Shown: positions 1 to 8,705 of the stretch, in pieces
Position numbering within the stretch: position 1 is the stretch's first letter
How the letters are laid out: each line of letters opens with the position of its first letter
Source of the DNA: CALEUX01 sp964521525
GTDB taxonomy: Bacteria > Bacteroidota > Bacteroidia > Bacteroidales > Marinilabiliaceae
Assembly (NCBI GenBank): GCA_964521525.1
Contig: CAZFTD010000001.1
Coordinates: 28,141 to 92,140 of the forward strand
Direction of reading: 5' to 3'
Length of the DNA: 64,000 nucleotides
Program-made: the position numbers and the translations under genes
The notes under the pieces: generated by a model
The model's input: the letters and a program-made list of their open reading frames with translations, nothing else
What the model was told of the DNA's origin: nothing
The model's database searches: none

Positions 1-1701
1 AACCTTAAGATTACCACCCGTACCGAAATGCTTTTGAAAGAATCGCAGGAAATGACTAGTACTCTCAAGAAAAATGAAGAGCAGCTGCGTCAAAATGCCC
101 GCGAAATGATTGAAGCCCAGGAAGAATTGGAGCGCAGCAACCAAATGCTTGAAAAGCAGATACAAGAGGTAGCCAATTCGCAAAAGAAACTGGAAGCGTT
201 GCTCACCAATGCCTCTGAGTTTATTTCAATCTACGACGAAAATCAGGAGTTGGTATTCGAGAGTCCTTCAGTAAAACGAATATTGGGTTATTCCGACAAT
301 GATATCGTAACTGGTATGGATCCTGAGGTTCTAACTCCCCGTGGACTAAAAACCATTAACCAGTTATTCCAATACCTGATTGATACTCCGGGAGGCGAGC
401 AAACAGCACAATATACCTACCTAAGAAAGAACGGTGAAAAACTTTTCCTCGAAACCAAAGGAAAAAACCTCCTGCACGACCCTGCCATTCGCGGTATAAT
501 CTTTAACACTCAGGATATTACTGAGCGGAAGCGAGCCGAAAAAGAGGAGCGTATGAAAAGCCGTATGCAAAGTTTGTCTGAAAACTCTCCGGATATGATT
601 ATCCGTATCAACCTGTTTGGCAAACTAATTTATGTAAATCCGGCTGTTGCTAGTTTTATCGATCTGCCTGCTGCCGATCTGGTTAAGAAAAGAATTGTGG
701 ATCTTGAAATTGACCCGCGATTTATCGATTTCATGCAGGAAACGCTGGCCTATATTAAAGAACAACAACAACAAATAATTTCCGAAGTGGCCGTTAGTTC
801 TCAAAATGGAGAACGAATAATGGAAATAAAGGCAATTCCTGAACTTGGCGAAGAAGGTGAATTAGAAACCATTCTTTTTGTTGCTCATGATATGACCGAG
901 TTCAAAAAAATAGAACAGGAAATAAAAGAGAAAAACAAAAAGATTTCTGATAGTATCAATTATGCCCAACGTATTCAAACGTCAATTTTACCCGATACAC
1001 GTCTGTTGCAGGAATTCTTCCCCCGATCGTTTATTTTCTATCGACCAAAGGATGTGGTGAGTGGCGATTTCCCCTGGTTTTTCCGTAAAGACAACATTTA
1101 CTACATAGCTGCCGTAGATTGTACCGGACATGGTGTGCCCGGAGCTCTCATAAGTTTTATCGGGCACTTCCTGCTAAATAACATTGTAAGTTTGGAGCAC
1201 AATCTCACAGCATCTCAAATTCTTGACAACCTCCATCTTGAAGTTAGAAGTACGCTAAAGCAAGACCAGGAAGGGGCTTTAGGCCGCGATGGTATGGATT
1301 TGGCACTTTGTAAAATCGACCCTGATAACCAAACACTTGAATTCTCAGGAGCCCACCGTCCGCTTTATTTTTTACGGAAAGGAGAATTAACCGAATATCA
1401 AGGCACACGAAAGGGCATTGGCGGTATTCCTTTGGCAAAAAAAGTAGAGAAAGACTTTGAAAATCATATCATTCATTACCAAAAAGGCGACCAGATATTT
1501 ATTTTCAGCGATGGATTACCCGACCAGTTAGGCGGCCCCGAGCGAAAAAAATATCAGGCCAAAAGGATACGTGAAGCTTTAACCGAAAAACCAGATGCAT
1601 CAATGGCGCATTTCTCACGCTACTTTTCAATGGACTTTTATGAATGGTTAGGCGATGAAAAACAAGTTGATGATGTACTTTTGATTGGAATTGAATTGTA
1701 A
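1..1701 (+). CDS. PAS-PAS-SpoIIE (PP2C-type) serine phosphatase, 5'-truncated (SiaA-like role)
   Basis: The reading frame is open to the first base of the window, so the N-terminus is missing; an internal Met lies at 28. Counting from that Met there is a coiled coil (about 1-55), two PAS domains (about 55-168 and 175-293), the helical linker that commonly precedes SpoIIE domains in Bacteroidota, and a SpoIIE/PP2C phosphatase domain (about 320-557). Metal-site motifs are visible: VDCTGHGVPGA near residue 363, FSDGLPDQLGG near 490 and a terminal DDVLL. Family knowledge: such phosphatases dephosphorylate a small partner-switch protein in response to a sensed signal. The next two genes encode the matching kinase and phosphoprotein families, so a SiaA-like role is inferred. 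The missing 5' part could carry membrane or sensor segments. Confidence 0.9.
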   Translation, partial: NLKITTRTEMLLKESQEMTSTLKKNEEQLRQNAREMIEAQEELERSNQMLEKQIQEVANSQKKLEALLTNASEFISIYDENQELVFESPSVKRILGYSDNDIVTGMDPEVLTPRGLKTINQLFQYLIDTPGGEQTAQYTYLRKNGEKLFLETKGKNLLHDPAIRGIIFNTQDITERKRAEKEERMKSRMQSLSENSPDMIIRINLFGKLIYVNPAVASFIDLPAADLVKKRIVDLEIDPRFIDFMQETLAYIKEQQQQIISEVAVSSQNGERIMEIKAIPELGEEGELETILFVAHDMTEFKKIEQEIKEKNKKISDSINYAQRIQTSILPDTRLLQEFFPRSFIFYRPKDVVSGDFPWFFRKDNIYYIAAVDCTGHGVPGALISFIGHFLLNNIVSLEHNLTASQILDNLHLEVRSTLKQDQEGALGRDGMDLALCKIDPDNQTLEFSGAHRPLYFLRKGELTEYQGTRKGIGGIPLAKKVEKDFENHIIHYQKGDQIFIFSDGLPDQLGGPERKKYQAKRIREALTEKPDASMAHFSRYFSMDFYEWLGDEKQVDDVLLIGIEL

Positions 1702-1705
1702 TTAT

Positions 1706-1717
1706 ATTTACGTAAAT
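1706..1717. promoter_or_regulatory. 12-bp palindrome ATTTACGTAAAT between phosphatase and kinase genes
   Basis: This perfect inverted repeat lies in the 42-bp gap between the phosphatase stop codon and the SiaB-like start. It could be an operator, but at this AT content a chance palindrome is quite possible. Confidence 0.2.
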
Positions 1718-1743
1718 TTAGACACTATTTTGAAATAAACGTC

Positions 1744-2307
1744 ATGGAAAAAGAGAACCAAGGGTTTCTGGAGTTTGCTTATCAACTCTACAAAACCATG
1801 AAAACCAATGAAATAAATTTGGTTTACGAAGGAGAAGTCACTCAGGAAATAACAAAAACCTTTACTTCTCTTACCGAAAAAAGCCTATCTAAAAGTGCGG
1901 AATCAAACACCGTGCAGAAAAAGGTATTTAATGTAATGGTAGAATGTTTACAAAACATCAGTAAACATGCCGATTCGTTAAACGATGAAGACGAAGAACG
2001 CAGAGGCATTGTAATGGTGAGTAAAGGGGAAGACAGTTACAACATCATTACCGGCAACGTTATTAAAAATGAAAAAGTTCCCGAGCTGAAAAAAAGCCTC
2101 GAGCTCATCAACAGTCTCGATAAAGAAGGTCTCTCAATCCTGTTTAAACAACAGATAAAAGAAACAACTATTTCGGATAAAGGAGGCGCCGGGCTTGGAT
2201 TAATTGATATTGCAAAAAAGACAGGAAGTAAATTAACTTACCAGTTTAAAGAGCTTAACGAGAATGTATCCTTTTTCATTTTAACATCTACCATTAAGAG
2301 AAACTGA
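1744..2307 (+). CDS. siaB: SiaB family protein kinase (DUF6272, HATPase-like)
   Basis: This is a 187-residue GHKL/HATPase-like protein. The N-box-like segment NVMVECLQNISKHAD lies near residues 61-75 and the glycine-rich lid KGGAGLGLIDIAKK near 141-154. In Pseudomonas, SiaB phosphorylates the small protein SiaC and is opposed by the SiaA phosphatase. Here the gene sits 42 bp after a SpoIIE phosphatase and 14 bp before a SiaC homologue, which supports the assignment. A cytoplasmic location is expected, since no signal peptide or membrane segment is visible. Substrate specificity is inferred from family and neighbours only. Confidence 0.8.
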   Translation: MEKENQGFLEFAYQLYKTMKTNEINLVYEGEVTQEITKTFTSLTEKSLSKSAESNTVQKKVFNVMVECLQNISKHADSLNDEDEERRGIVMVSKGEDSYNIITGNVIKNEKVPELKKSLELINSLDKEGLSILFKQQIKETTISDKGGAGLGLIDIAKKTGSKLTYQFKELNENVSFFILTSTIKRN

Positions 2308-2321
2308 TAAAATTAAGCACC

Positions 2322-2702
2322 ATGAACAATATAAACATCAAAGGTACCGATGATACCCCTTCTGTAATTCTTGACAAGGATAAGGGTTTGTTTGAAATTT
2401 CCGGAAGATCCTTACCGGAGGATGTAAATATGTTTTATGAACAAATTCTGGACTGGATTGACGAATATGCCAAAAGTCCCAACGACAGAACAGAATTCAA
2501 CTTTAAACTGGAGTATTTTAACACGGCTTCTTCAAAAGTCATTCTCGATATTCTTCTTAAATTTGAGGAGATTGTAGAAAATGGAAAAGAGGTGGTAATT
2601 AAATGGCATTACCATGAAGATGAGGAAGATATGCTGGAAGCTGGCGAAGAATATGCCGATATAGTAGAAATTCCTTTTGATTACGTGGTTTATAATCAAT
2701 AA
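2322..2702 (+). CDS. siaC: SiaC family regulatory phosphoprotein (DUF1987)
   Basis: A 126-residue DUF1987 protein of usual family length. The conserved segment LEYFNTASSK places a threonine at residue 68, the same number as the phosphorylated Thr of Pseudomonas aeruginosa SiaC. Family knowledge: unphosphorylated SiaC binds and activates the diguanylate cyclase SiaD, and phosphorylation breaks that contact. No GGDEF gene is nearby; the next gene, 24 bp away, is an ABC exporter fusion. The output partner here is therefore unknown. The C-terminal half is strongly acidic (HEDEEDMLEAGEEYAD). Confidence 0.82.
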   Translation: MNNINIKGTDDTPSVILDKDKGLFEISGRSLPEDVNMFYEQILDWIDEYAKSPNDRTEFNFKLEYFNTASSKVILDILLKFEEIVENGKEVVIKWHYHEDEEDMLEAGEEYADIVEIPFDYVVYNQ

Positions 2703-2726
2703 ACCTGTTTGATTGACGTTTAAAAA

Positions 2727-5700
2727 ATGAGCGAAGAAATTCTTAAAGCCCTAATGCAACTGTTTGGCTTGCTGACCAAACAGGACGGCGGTGTGGAATC
2801 CAATGAAACCGAGTACGTGCGTACTTTTCTGAAACAGCAGCTTAATAGCGAGGCGGTTGAAGAGTACTTCTCTCTTTTTTTAAGTTTTACCGAAGAGGAT
2901 AATAAAAGCCGCAATGGCGAGGAGGAAGGAAAAGTTCAACTTACTTCCATGAAAGACTCGGTAAAGATTCTCGGCATTTGCAAAAAAATTAATAAGCAGC
3001 TCAACCGCGAACAAAAAGTAGTGGTACTGGTTCGGCTCTACGAACTTATCAGCATGGACATGAAGCTGACCGACCAGCGCATGGCCATCATCAATACGGT
3101 TGCCGATGTTTTTAAACTGCCTAAAAACGAAATTCTTGCCATTGAGGCTTTTGTTCTTCAAAACGACCCCGAAAAACTCGGCTTCCCGGATATTTTAATT
3201 GCCAACGACCGCGAAGTAGATAACGTTCATTATAAACACATTACCACCACAGGCCTACATGGAGCCATTCTGGTTTTAAACGTTAAAAGTGCCGATTTGT
3301 ACTTTATGCGGTATACCGGCAATCAGGACGTTTTTCTAAATGGTCTTATTATCAGCAACAAAAGAATTTATCTGTTCCCCAAAGGAAGTTTTATCAGAAT
3401 CCCCAAAGGCAAACCAATTTATTACACCGATGTTGTAAGCCGTTTTCTTGAAGATGCTGATTCTCCAAAGATTTCGTACGAAGTTAAGAACGTTCATTTC
3501 CGCTTTAAAACCGGCGATGTTGGATTGCGTAACATCAATATTGCTGAAGAACAAGGGCGACTGATTGGAATAATGGGTGCATCGGGCGCCGGCAAAACCA
3601 CCCTTCTCAATGTTTTATCGGGCATAGAAAAGCCAACCGAAGGCGAAGTTCTCATAAACAATTATAACCTGCACACCGATAAGGAAGAACTTAATGGTGT
3701 TATCGGTCTAATTCCACAGGACGACCTGCTCATTGAAGAACTTACGGTTTTTGAGAACCTCTATTACAACGCCAAACTTTGTTTTAAAGATAAGGGAGAA
3801 GAGGAATTAACCAACCTTGTTAACGAAACCCTTCAAAACCTCGGACTTTTCGAGCGCCGGCACCTGAAAGTTGGTTCGCCACTCAATAAAATGATTAGTG
3901 GTGGCCAAAGAAAACGATTGAATATTGCGCTTGAGCTCATCCGCCAACCCTCAGTATTGTTTGTTGATGAGCCAACATCAGGGCTTTCATCGCGCGATTC
4001 GGAAAACGTGATGAACCTGCTTCAGGAATTGGCACTTAAAGGGAAATTGATTTTTGTTGTTATTCACCAGCCATCATCGGACATTTATAAAATGTTCGAT
4101 AAAATGTTTATTCTCGATACCGGCGGGTACCCCGTGTATTATGGCAACCCCGGCGAATCGCTTATTTATTTTAAACAACTCGATGCCCAGATTAACAGCG
4201 ATCAGGGTGAATGCCCAACATGTGGGAACCTTAATCCCGAATTAATTTTCAATATTATCGATGCCAATGTTATTGATGAATATGGAAATTATACCAACAA
4301 ACGAAAAGTGACTCCTGAAGAGTGGTTCCATCATTACGAAAAAACCCATTCCGTACCTGTTGTTAAAACCATTCAAACATCTCCACCAAAAAGCCTGAAC
4401 ATTCCTTCGTGGTTTAATCAGTTTAAAATTTACACCTTACGCGATTTTTTTTCAAAAATCAGTAATACGCAATATATTGCGTTGAACCTGCTGGAAGCGC
4501 CTTTGCTGGGTTTTATTCTTGCTTATTTGGTGCGTTACATCGCCGACCCAACCTCCAGCATTTATATTTTCCGCGAAAACGAAAACATCCCGCCCTATAT
4601 TTTTATGGGCATTGTGGTGGCTTTGTTTTTTGGATTGATTATTAGCGCCGAGGAAATTTTTAAAGATGCCAAAATATTAAAAAGAGAGTCGTTCCTGAAT
4701 TTGAGCCGCTCCAGCTATTTGAGTTCTAAAATTTTACTGTTGTTTACCATTTCTGCCATTCAGATGGTTCTGTTTGTATTGGTAGCCAATAGTGTGCTGG
4801 GTATCAAAGATATGTACTTTGAATTTTGGATTGCACTCTTCTCCATTTCGGCATTTGCTAATATTCTGGGTTTGATTTTATCGGCTTCGTTTAATTCAAT
4901 TGTTACCATATATATTCTTATTCCACTGGTAATGATACCCCAGATGGTTTTAGGCGGCGCCATGTTTACTTTCGATAAGTTAAACAAAGATTTCACAAGC
5001 GTTGATAAAGTTCCGGCGGTGGCTGAATTTATGCCATCGAGGTACGTTTACGAAGGATTAATTGTGCACCAGTATAAACACAATAATTTTAAAAAGAACA
5101 TTTTTGACGTTGAACTTGAAGAGAGCAAAAGTGATTTCAAGCAGGTACATTATATACCTGAATTGCGACAGATTTTAAACGAATGCTCTATTCACGTAAT
5201 TAATGGCAAAGCAAAAAATGATAAAACGTTTGTCAATAACCTTCAGTTAATTCGGAATGAGATTTCAAAAGAAATGATGCGGGTTCCTGATTTGCCATTT
5301 GCATCGATGGATAAACTATCGCCCGAATATTTCGATACAGCTGTTGCGGCTAGTGTAGACAACTACCTTAACGATTTGCTAAAATACTACAGAGGTGTAT
5401 TTTCAAAAGCAAACTCCTTAAAAGATAGGTTTATCAGCACCAATCTCGATCAGGATGCTGCCCGCTTTAACCGCATTAAGGACGATTATTTTAACGAGAG
5501 TATTTCTTCAATAGTACGAAAAGAGTTTGAGAAAAATAAAATTCTTCGCCAGGGAAATAATCTGGTACAAATGGCCGATCCTATTTACCAGATTCCTGAG
5601 CCATCGGGCTTTTTATCGTTCAGAACGCACTTTTTTGCACCGGTTAAACACTTAGGTGGGCACTTTTTTGAAACCCTCTGGTTTAACATAACAATTGTTT

Positions 5701-5795
5701 GGATTTTAACTGCACTGCTTTATGCTGTACTCTACTTTGATCTTCTTAAGAAGGGGCTTAACCTTTTGGGATCAATTAAATGGAGAAAAAAGTAA
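2727..5795 (+). CDS. TerB-like / ABCG-type ATPase-permease fusion protein
   Basis: A 1022-residue half-transporter with ATPase before the membrane part. Residues about 1-140 form an acidic helical TerB-like domain; about 150-240 is a beta-rich segment that could be FHA-like. The ATPase follows with Walker A GASGAGKTT near 282, signature ISGGQRKRL near 389 and Walker B VLFVDEPTSGLSS near 409. A lone CPTCG motif lies near 495. About six hydrophobic segments (ABC2 type) span 580-750, then a soluble insert of some 220 residues and a last membrane helix near 988-1008. The order resembles ABCG exporters and mycobacterial Rv1747-like proteins. The substrate is unknown. Position directly after the SiaABC-like genes suggests the partner switch may regulate it. 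Confidence 0.85.
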   Translation: MSEEILKALMQLFGLLTKQDGGVESNETEYVRTFLKQQLNSEAVEEYFSLFLSFTEEDNKSRNGEEEGKVQLTSMKDSVKILGICKKINKQLNREQKVVVLVRLYELISMDMKLTDQRMAIINTVADVFKLPKNEILAIEAFVLQNDPEKLGFPDILIANDREVDNVHYKHITTTGLHGAILVLNVKSADLYFMRYTGNQDVFLNGLIISNKRIYLFPKGSFIRIPKGKPIYYTDVVSRFLEDADSPKISYEVKNVHFRFKTGDVGLRNINIAEEQGRLIGIMGASGAGKTTLLNVLSGIEKPTEGEVLINNYNLHTDKEELNGVIGLIPQDDLLIEELTVFENLYYNAKLCFKDKGEEELTNLVNETLQNLGLFERRHLKVGSPLNKMISGGQRKRLNIALELIRQPSVLFVDEPTSGLSSRDSENVMNLLQELALKGKLIFVVIHQPSSDIYKMFDKMFILDTGGYPVYYGNPGESLIYFKQLDAQINSDQGECPTCGNLNPELIFNIIDANVIDEYGNYTNKRKVTPEEWFHHYEKTHSVPVVKTIQTSPPKSLNIPSWFNQFKIYTLRDFFSKISNTQYIALNLLEAPLLGFILAYLVRYIADPTSSIYIFRENENIPPYIFMGIVVALFFGLIISAEEIFKDAKILKRESFLNLSRSSYLSSKILLLFTISAIQMVLFVLVANSVLGIKDMYFEFWIALFSISAFANILGLILSASFNSIVTIYILIPLVMIPQMVLGGAMFTFDKLNKDFTSVDKVPAVAEFMPSRYVYEGLIVHQYKHNNFKKNIFDVELEESKSDFKQVHYIPELRQILNECSIHVINGKAKNDKTFVNNLQLIRNEISKEMMRVPDLPFASMDKLSPEYFDTAVAASVDNYLNDLLKYYRGVFSKANSLKDRFISTNLDQDAARFNRIKDDYFNESISSIVRKEFEKNKILRQGNNLVQMADPIYQIPEPSGFLSFRTHFFAPVKHLGGHFFETLWFNITIVWILTALLYAVLYFDLLKKGLNLLGSIKWRKK

Positions 5796-5853
5796 CTTTT
5801 ATTTTTCATAATAGTATAAAAGACAATATTTGAAAACTTTAAATCGCTTTATC

Positions 5854-6771
5854 ATGTTGAAGAATTTATTTTATTTTTTGTTAATACTATCCGGAACACA
5901 GTTATTTATCAGCTGCGGCGGTTGTTCGGATAAAAAATCAAAAAGCGGCGATGCGCTTACTCTCAATGATTCACTAATTAGTGATGCGCCGTTGAAATTA
6001 TCGGAAGATATTATGGGAGAAGTTATCCAAAACATCTCTTCGCCTGTTGAAATGGCTAATCTTATTAAATCATCGGGAGCAGAATTTTCGCAGCGCATTT
6101 TAAATAATCCAGATAATGTATCCCGCTATGAGACCTCTTATAAAAGAGCTTTAAACCTGGGCGTTTTTAGTGCCGATTTGGGTTACATTAACATTTACGA
6201 TAAAAATAATGTGGTAGTATCGTACCTTTTGGCGGTAAAAAACCTGGCCGATGGTATCAGAGTTGGGCAATTTTTCGATTTTAATGCACTGCGCCGTATG
6301 GCGTCCAACTCAACCAACCTTGACTCGCTGATGGAAATGTCGGTAACCAGTTTCAATAAAATGGACTCTTACCTGCGCGACCAGAACCGCAGCAACGTTA
6401 GTACACTAATTGTAACCGGAACCTGGATTGAAGGGCTATATATTGCTTCAAGCGTTGTTAAAGAAACAAAAAGTAAGGAGTTGGCTATTCGTATTGCCGA
6501 GCAAAAAAATATTATCGATATTCTTGAAATCATCTTAAGTAACTATATTAGCGAGCCTAATTTTGCTACATTGGTTGAAGATATTCGCGAGTTAAAGGCT
6601 GCTTATGCCCCTATCAGAATAACAACTGAGCTGGCAGAGCCAAAGAGAATTGAGAAAGATGGTACGCTTATTGTTATTCAGGATGAAATAAGCACAGTTC
6701 ACTATACTGAGGAGCAACTGGCTACTATTATGGAACTTATTTCTAAAATCCGTAATAGAATTATTGAATAG
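5854..6771 (+). CDS. Predicted lipoprotein of unknown function
   Basis: The start at 5854 is preferred over an upstream TTG because it places a typical lipoprotein signal at the N-terminus: about 17 hydrophobic residues ending in the lipobox LFISC. The mature part (about 285 residues) is mainly helical by eye and has no enzyme motif I recognise. It follows the ABC fusion by 58 bp on the same strand, so it may belong to the same operon as an envelope component of the putative partner-switch/exporter system. Function is not assigned. Confidence 0.7.
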   Translation: MLKNLFYFLLILSGTQLFISCGGCSDKKSKSGDALTLNDSLISDAPLKLSEDIMGEVIQNISSPVEMANLIKSSGAEFSQRILNNPDNVSRYETSYKRALNLGVFSADLGYINIYDKNNVVVSYLLAVKNLADGIRVGQFFDFNALRRMASNSTNLDSLMEMSVTSFNKMDSYLRDQNRSNVSTLIVTGTWIEGLYIASSVVKETKSKELAIRIAEQKNIIDILEIILSNYISEPNFATLVEDIRELKAAYAPIRITTELAEPKRIEKDGTLIVIQDEISTVHYTEEQLATIMELISKIRNRIIE

Positions 6772-6830
6772 TTTTGCATAAATATCCATGCAAAAAGTTA
6801 GAAGATAAAATTGTGAAATTAAAGCCGGCT

Positions 6831-6842
6831 GTTACATGTAAC
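6831..6842. promoter_or_regulatory. 12-bp palindrome GTTACATGTAAC upstream of a secreted-protein gene
   Basis: A perfect inverted repeat 40 bp before the ATG at 6883, in the otherwise featureless gap between the lipoprotein and secreted-protein genes. It is a candidate operator for a dimeric regulator; no regulator can be matched to it from the sequence. Confidence 0.25.
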
Positions 6843-6882
6843 CGCTTGTTTTATTTTACCTTAACAAACAAATTTTGACAAT

Positions 6883-7335
6883 ATGAAAAAAGTATTATTG
6901 GGCTTAATACTTGTACTTTCAATAAGTTCTTTCAGCGCCTCGGCACAACAGTGTGATGAATCGCTTAAGAAACAGGCTTTGAAAGAAATGGGAGACAGCC
7001 AATACATTAAAGACTTTTCCATTGATTTGCGAAAAGCCAAAAAAGATATGAAAACAGGCTTTGTAAAATTCTCTGTGATTTTGCACAGTCGCAACCAATA
7101 TAGATTTACAGTTGTTAACCACCCCGGTAATCCCGAAGAGGTTGTGATGCAATTGTTTGATGGTGACCGTTTGCTAATCAGCAATTTTGAAGGTGGAAAA
7201 ATATCAAAAGCCCCTGATTTTGTTTGCCGTACCACCAAGGTTTACCACCTCACCTTTTCGTTCCGAAGTGGTGAAGAGGGTTGTGCCGAGGCTGTAATTT
7301 CTTTAGTGAAACAGTATGCAGAAGGTGAATTATAA
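6883..7335 (+). CDS. Small secreted protein of unknown function
   Basis: A 150-residue protein with a clear signal peptide (MKKVLLGLILVLSISSFSASA, probable cleavage before QQCDES). The mature domain has three cysteines (in QQCDE, FVCRT and EGCAE) that could form a disulfide, and alternating beta-like segments. No family is recognised. It ends 19 bp before a strong terminator hairpin and lies downstream of the lipoprotein gene on the same strand. Confidence 0.65.
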   Translation: MKKVLLGLILVLSISSFSASAQQCDESLKKQALKEMGDSQYIKDFSIDLRKAKKDMKTGFVKFSVILHSRNQYRFTVVNHPGNPEEVVMQLFDGDRLLISNFEGGKISKAPDFVCRTTKVYHLTFSFRSGEEGCAEAVISLVKQYAEGEL

Positions 7336-7353
7336 TAATCCTTTACCACAAAC

Positions 7354-7388
7354 AAAAAGCGTTCGGTTAAGTTAACCGAACGCTTTTT
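7354..7388. terminator. Bidirectional intrinsic terminator
   Basis: Two 17-base arms, AAAAAGCGTTCGGTTAA and its exact complement, are separated by one base. The GC-rich core GCGTTCGG is flanked by A5 on the left and T5 on the right, so the hairpin can end transcription in both directions. It lies between the convergent genes ending at 7335 (+) and 7428 (-). Confidence 0.9.
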
Positions 7389-7427
7389 ACTTTATATCAA
7401 TTATTCTGGATTATTTTCCTTAGGTCG

Positions 7428-8669
7428 TCAGTCTCTGGCTTTTTTAATCATACCCAAAGTCAGCCAGCCCAATAAAAGAATTATTACCACCATTACTCCC
7501 CAAAGCCATAATTCATTTATTACACTTGGTTTTTGAGTAAATTCATCACTTCGAAGGCTAATTTCATCTCCCAGTAGAATCGTTCCGGCATTATCAGGAA
7601 TATTCTCAGGGAAACGCTCAATATCATAAGAAACTTTATAAGCCTGCTTATTCCCATAATACAAAAAATAGGTGGCTTGAGGCTGAAAACGGGCAATTAA
7701 ATAATGATAGTACCCTTTTACTTCAACAGAATCTATAGTTAATGGCTGATTGTTCTGATTCTCTATTACCAGCTTCATGCGGGAAACCATTGTATTTGGT
7801 AATGAAAACACATTGTTCTCAAAAGAAGAGACTGTACCATTGGCAACAGTTACATAATTATATCTCCACCCCTGCTCCGTTTTAATACTGTCGGTTAAAC
7901 TGCGAATTGCAACCGGGCGGTAAAAATCAAAATTATTACCTATATAAATCTTTACAAGAGCAACAGGAACCTTGTTTTCAAATTCTAAATCAATAATGGT
8001 TTGCTTTCGTTCCTTATCATCCCAAATTTCCTTATTCTTAACCTTAACAGAATTATAAACTCCCCCTTCAACCTGATTGAAGCTTACTTTAGCATATGAA
8101 AATAGAGGATTCTCACTACTTTTTACACATAAACGATAAAACTGGTATCGGGAATCTGGAATGGCAACGCGGGTGAATTTATAATCAGTATGGTCATTTT
8201 GTATCGACAAAATGCGATAATTATTTACAATACTAAACCATTCCTTTTGATTGTGACTACCTTCGAGCGAAACATTCCAATCAAAATTAGTACGACCAAA
8301 ACTTAAGTCTATTTGGTTAATTAATTCGTCGGATTTCAAATCAAAAGTAAAATAATAGCCATCGGAATTATGAGATTTATTCACCAGCTGAAATGGTACA
8401 TCTGTATAAACAATTTTACCTGAAGAGCGCCTTAAAATGTAGGGTGCTTCAATTGTATCTCCTTCATCAGTAAAACCATATATTCGTATATCTGATAAAT
8501 CATTATTTAGCTTCGAAAATATGTCCTCCGGTAAAGGAACCTTATGCCATTGACCATCGACTCCGTTTAATGGTCGTTTAAAGCTATAATTAGTTATCTG
8601 GCCTTGCAGGTTAAGAGAAACAGCTATAAAACTTATTGCGAATAAAAACTGAATCAATTTCGTCATCAT
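7428..8669 (-). CDS. DUF3999 family membrane-anchored protein
   Basis: About 413 residues. The start at 8669 gives a compact signal peptide (MMTKLIQFLFAISFIAVSLN then LQGQ); an upstream Met at 8699 is also possible. The large extracytoplasmic part is beta-rich, with discoidin-like phrases such as EGSHNQKEWFSIVN, and a single C-terminal membrane helix (LWGVMVVIILLLGWLTLGMI) precedes a short basic tail. DUF3999 genes are typically found next to DUF2339 genes, as here, with a short gap, so the two products probably work together in the envelope. Biochemical function is unknown. Confidence 0.8.
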   Translation of the reverse strand: MMTKLIQFLFAISFIAVSLNLQGQITNYSFKRPLNGVDGQWHKVPLPEDIFSKLNNDLSDIRIYGFTDEGDTIEAPYILRRSSGKIVYTDVPFQLVNKSHNSDGYYFTFDLKSDELINQIDLSFGRTNFDWNVSLEGSHNQKEWFSIVNNYRILSIQNDHTDYKFTRVAIPDSRYQFYRLCVKSSENPLFSYAKVSFNQVEGGVYNSVKVKNKEIWDDKERKQTIIDLEFENKVPVALVKIYIGNNFDFYRPVAIRSLTDSIKTEQGWRYNYVTVANGTVSSFENNVFSLPNTMVSRMKLVIENQNNQPLTIDSVEVKGYYHYLIARFQPQATYFLYYGNKQAYKVSYDIERFPENIPDNAGTILLGDEISLRSDEFTQKPSVINELWLWGVMVVIILLLGWLTLGMIKKARD

Positions 8670-8705
8670 AAAATATTGTTTAATTATTGGAGTAGTCAAA
8701 AAAAA

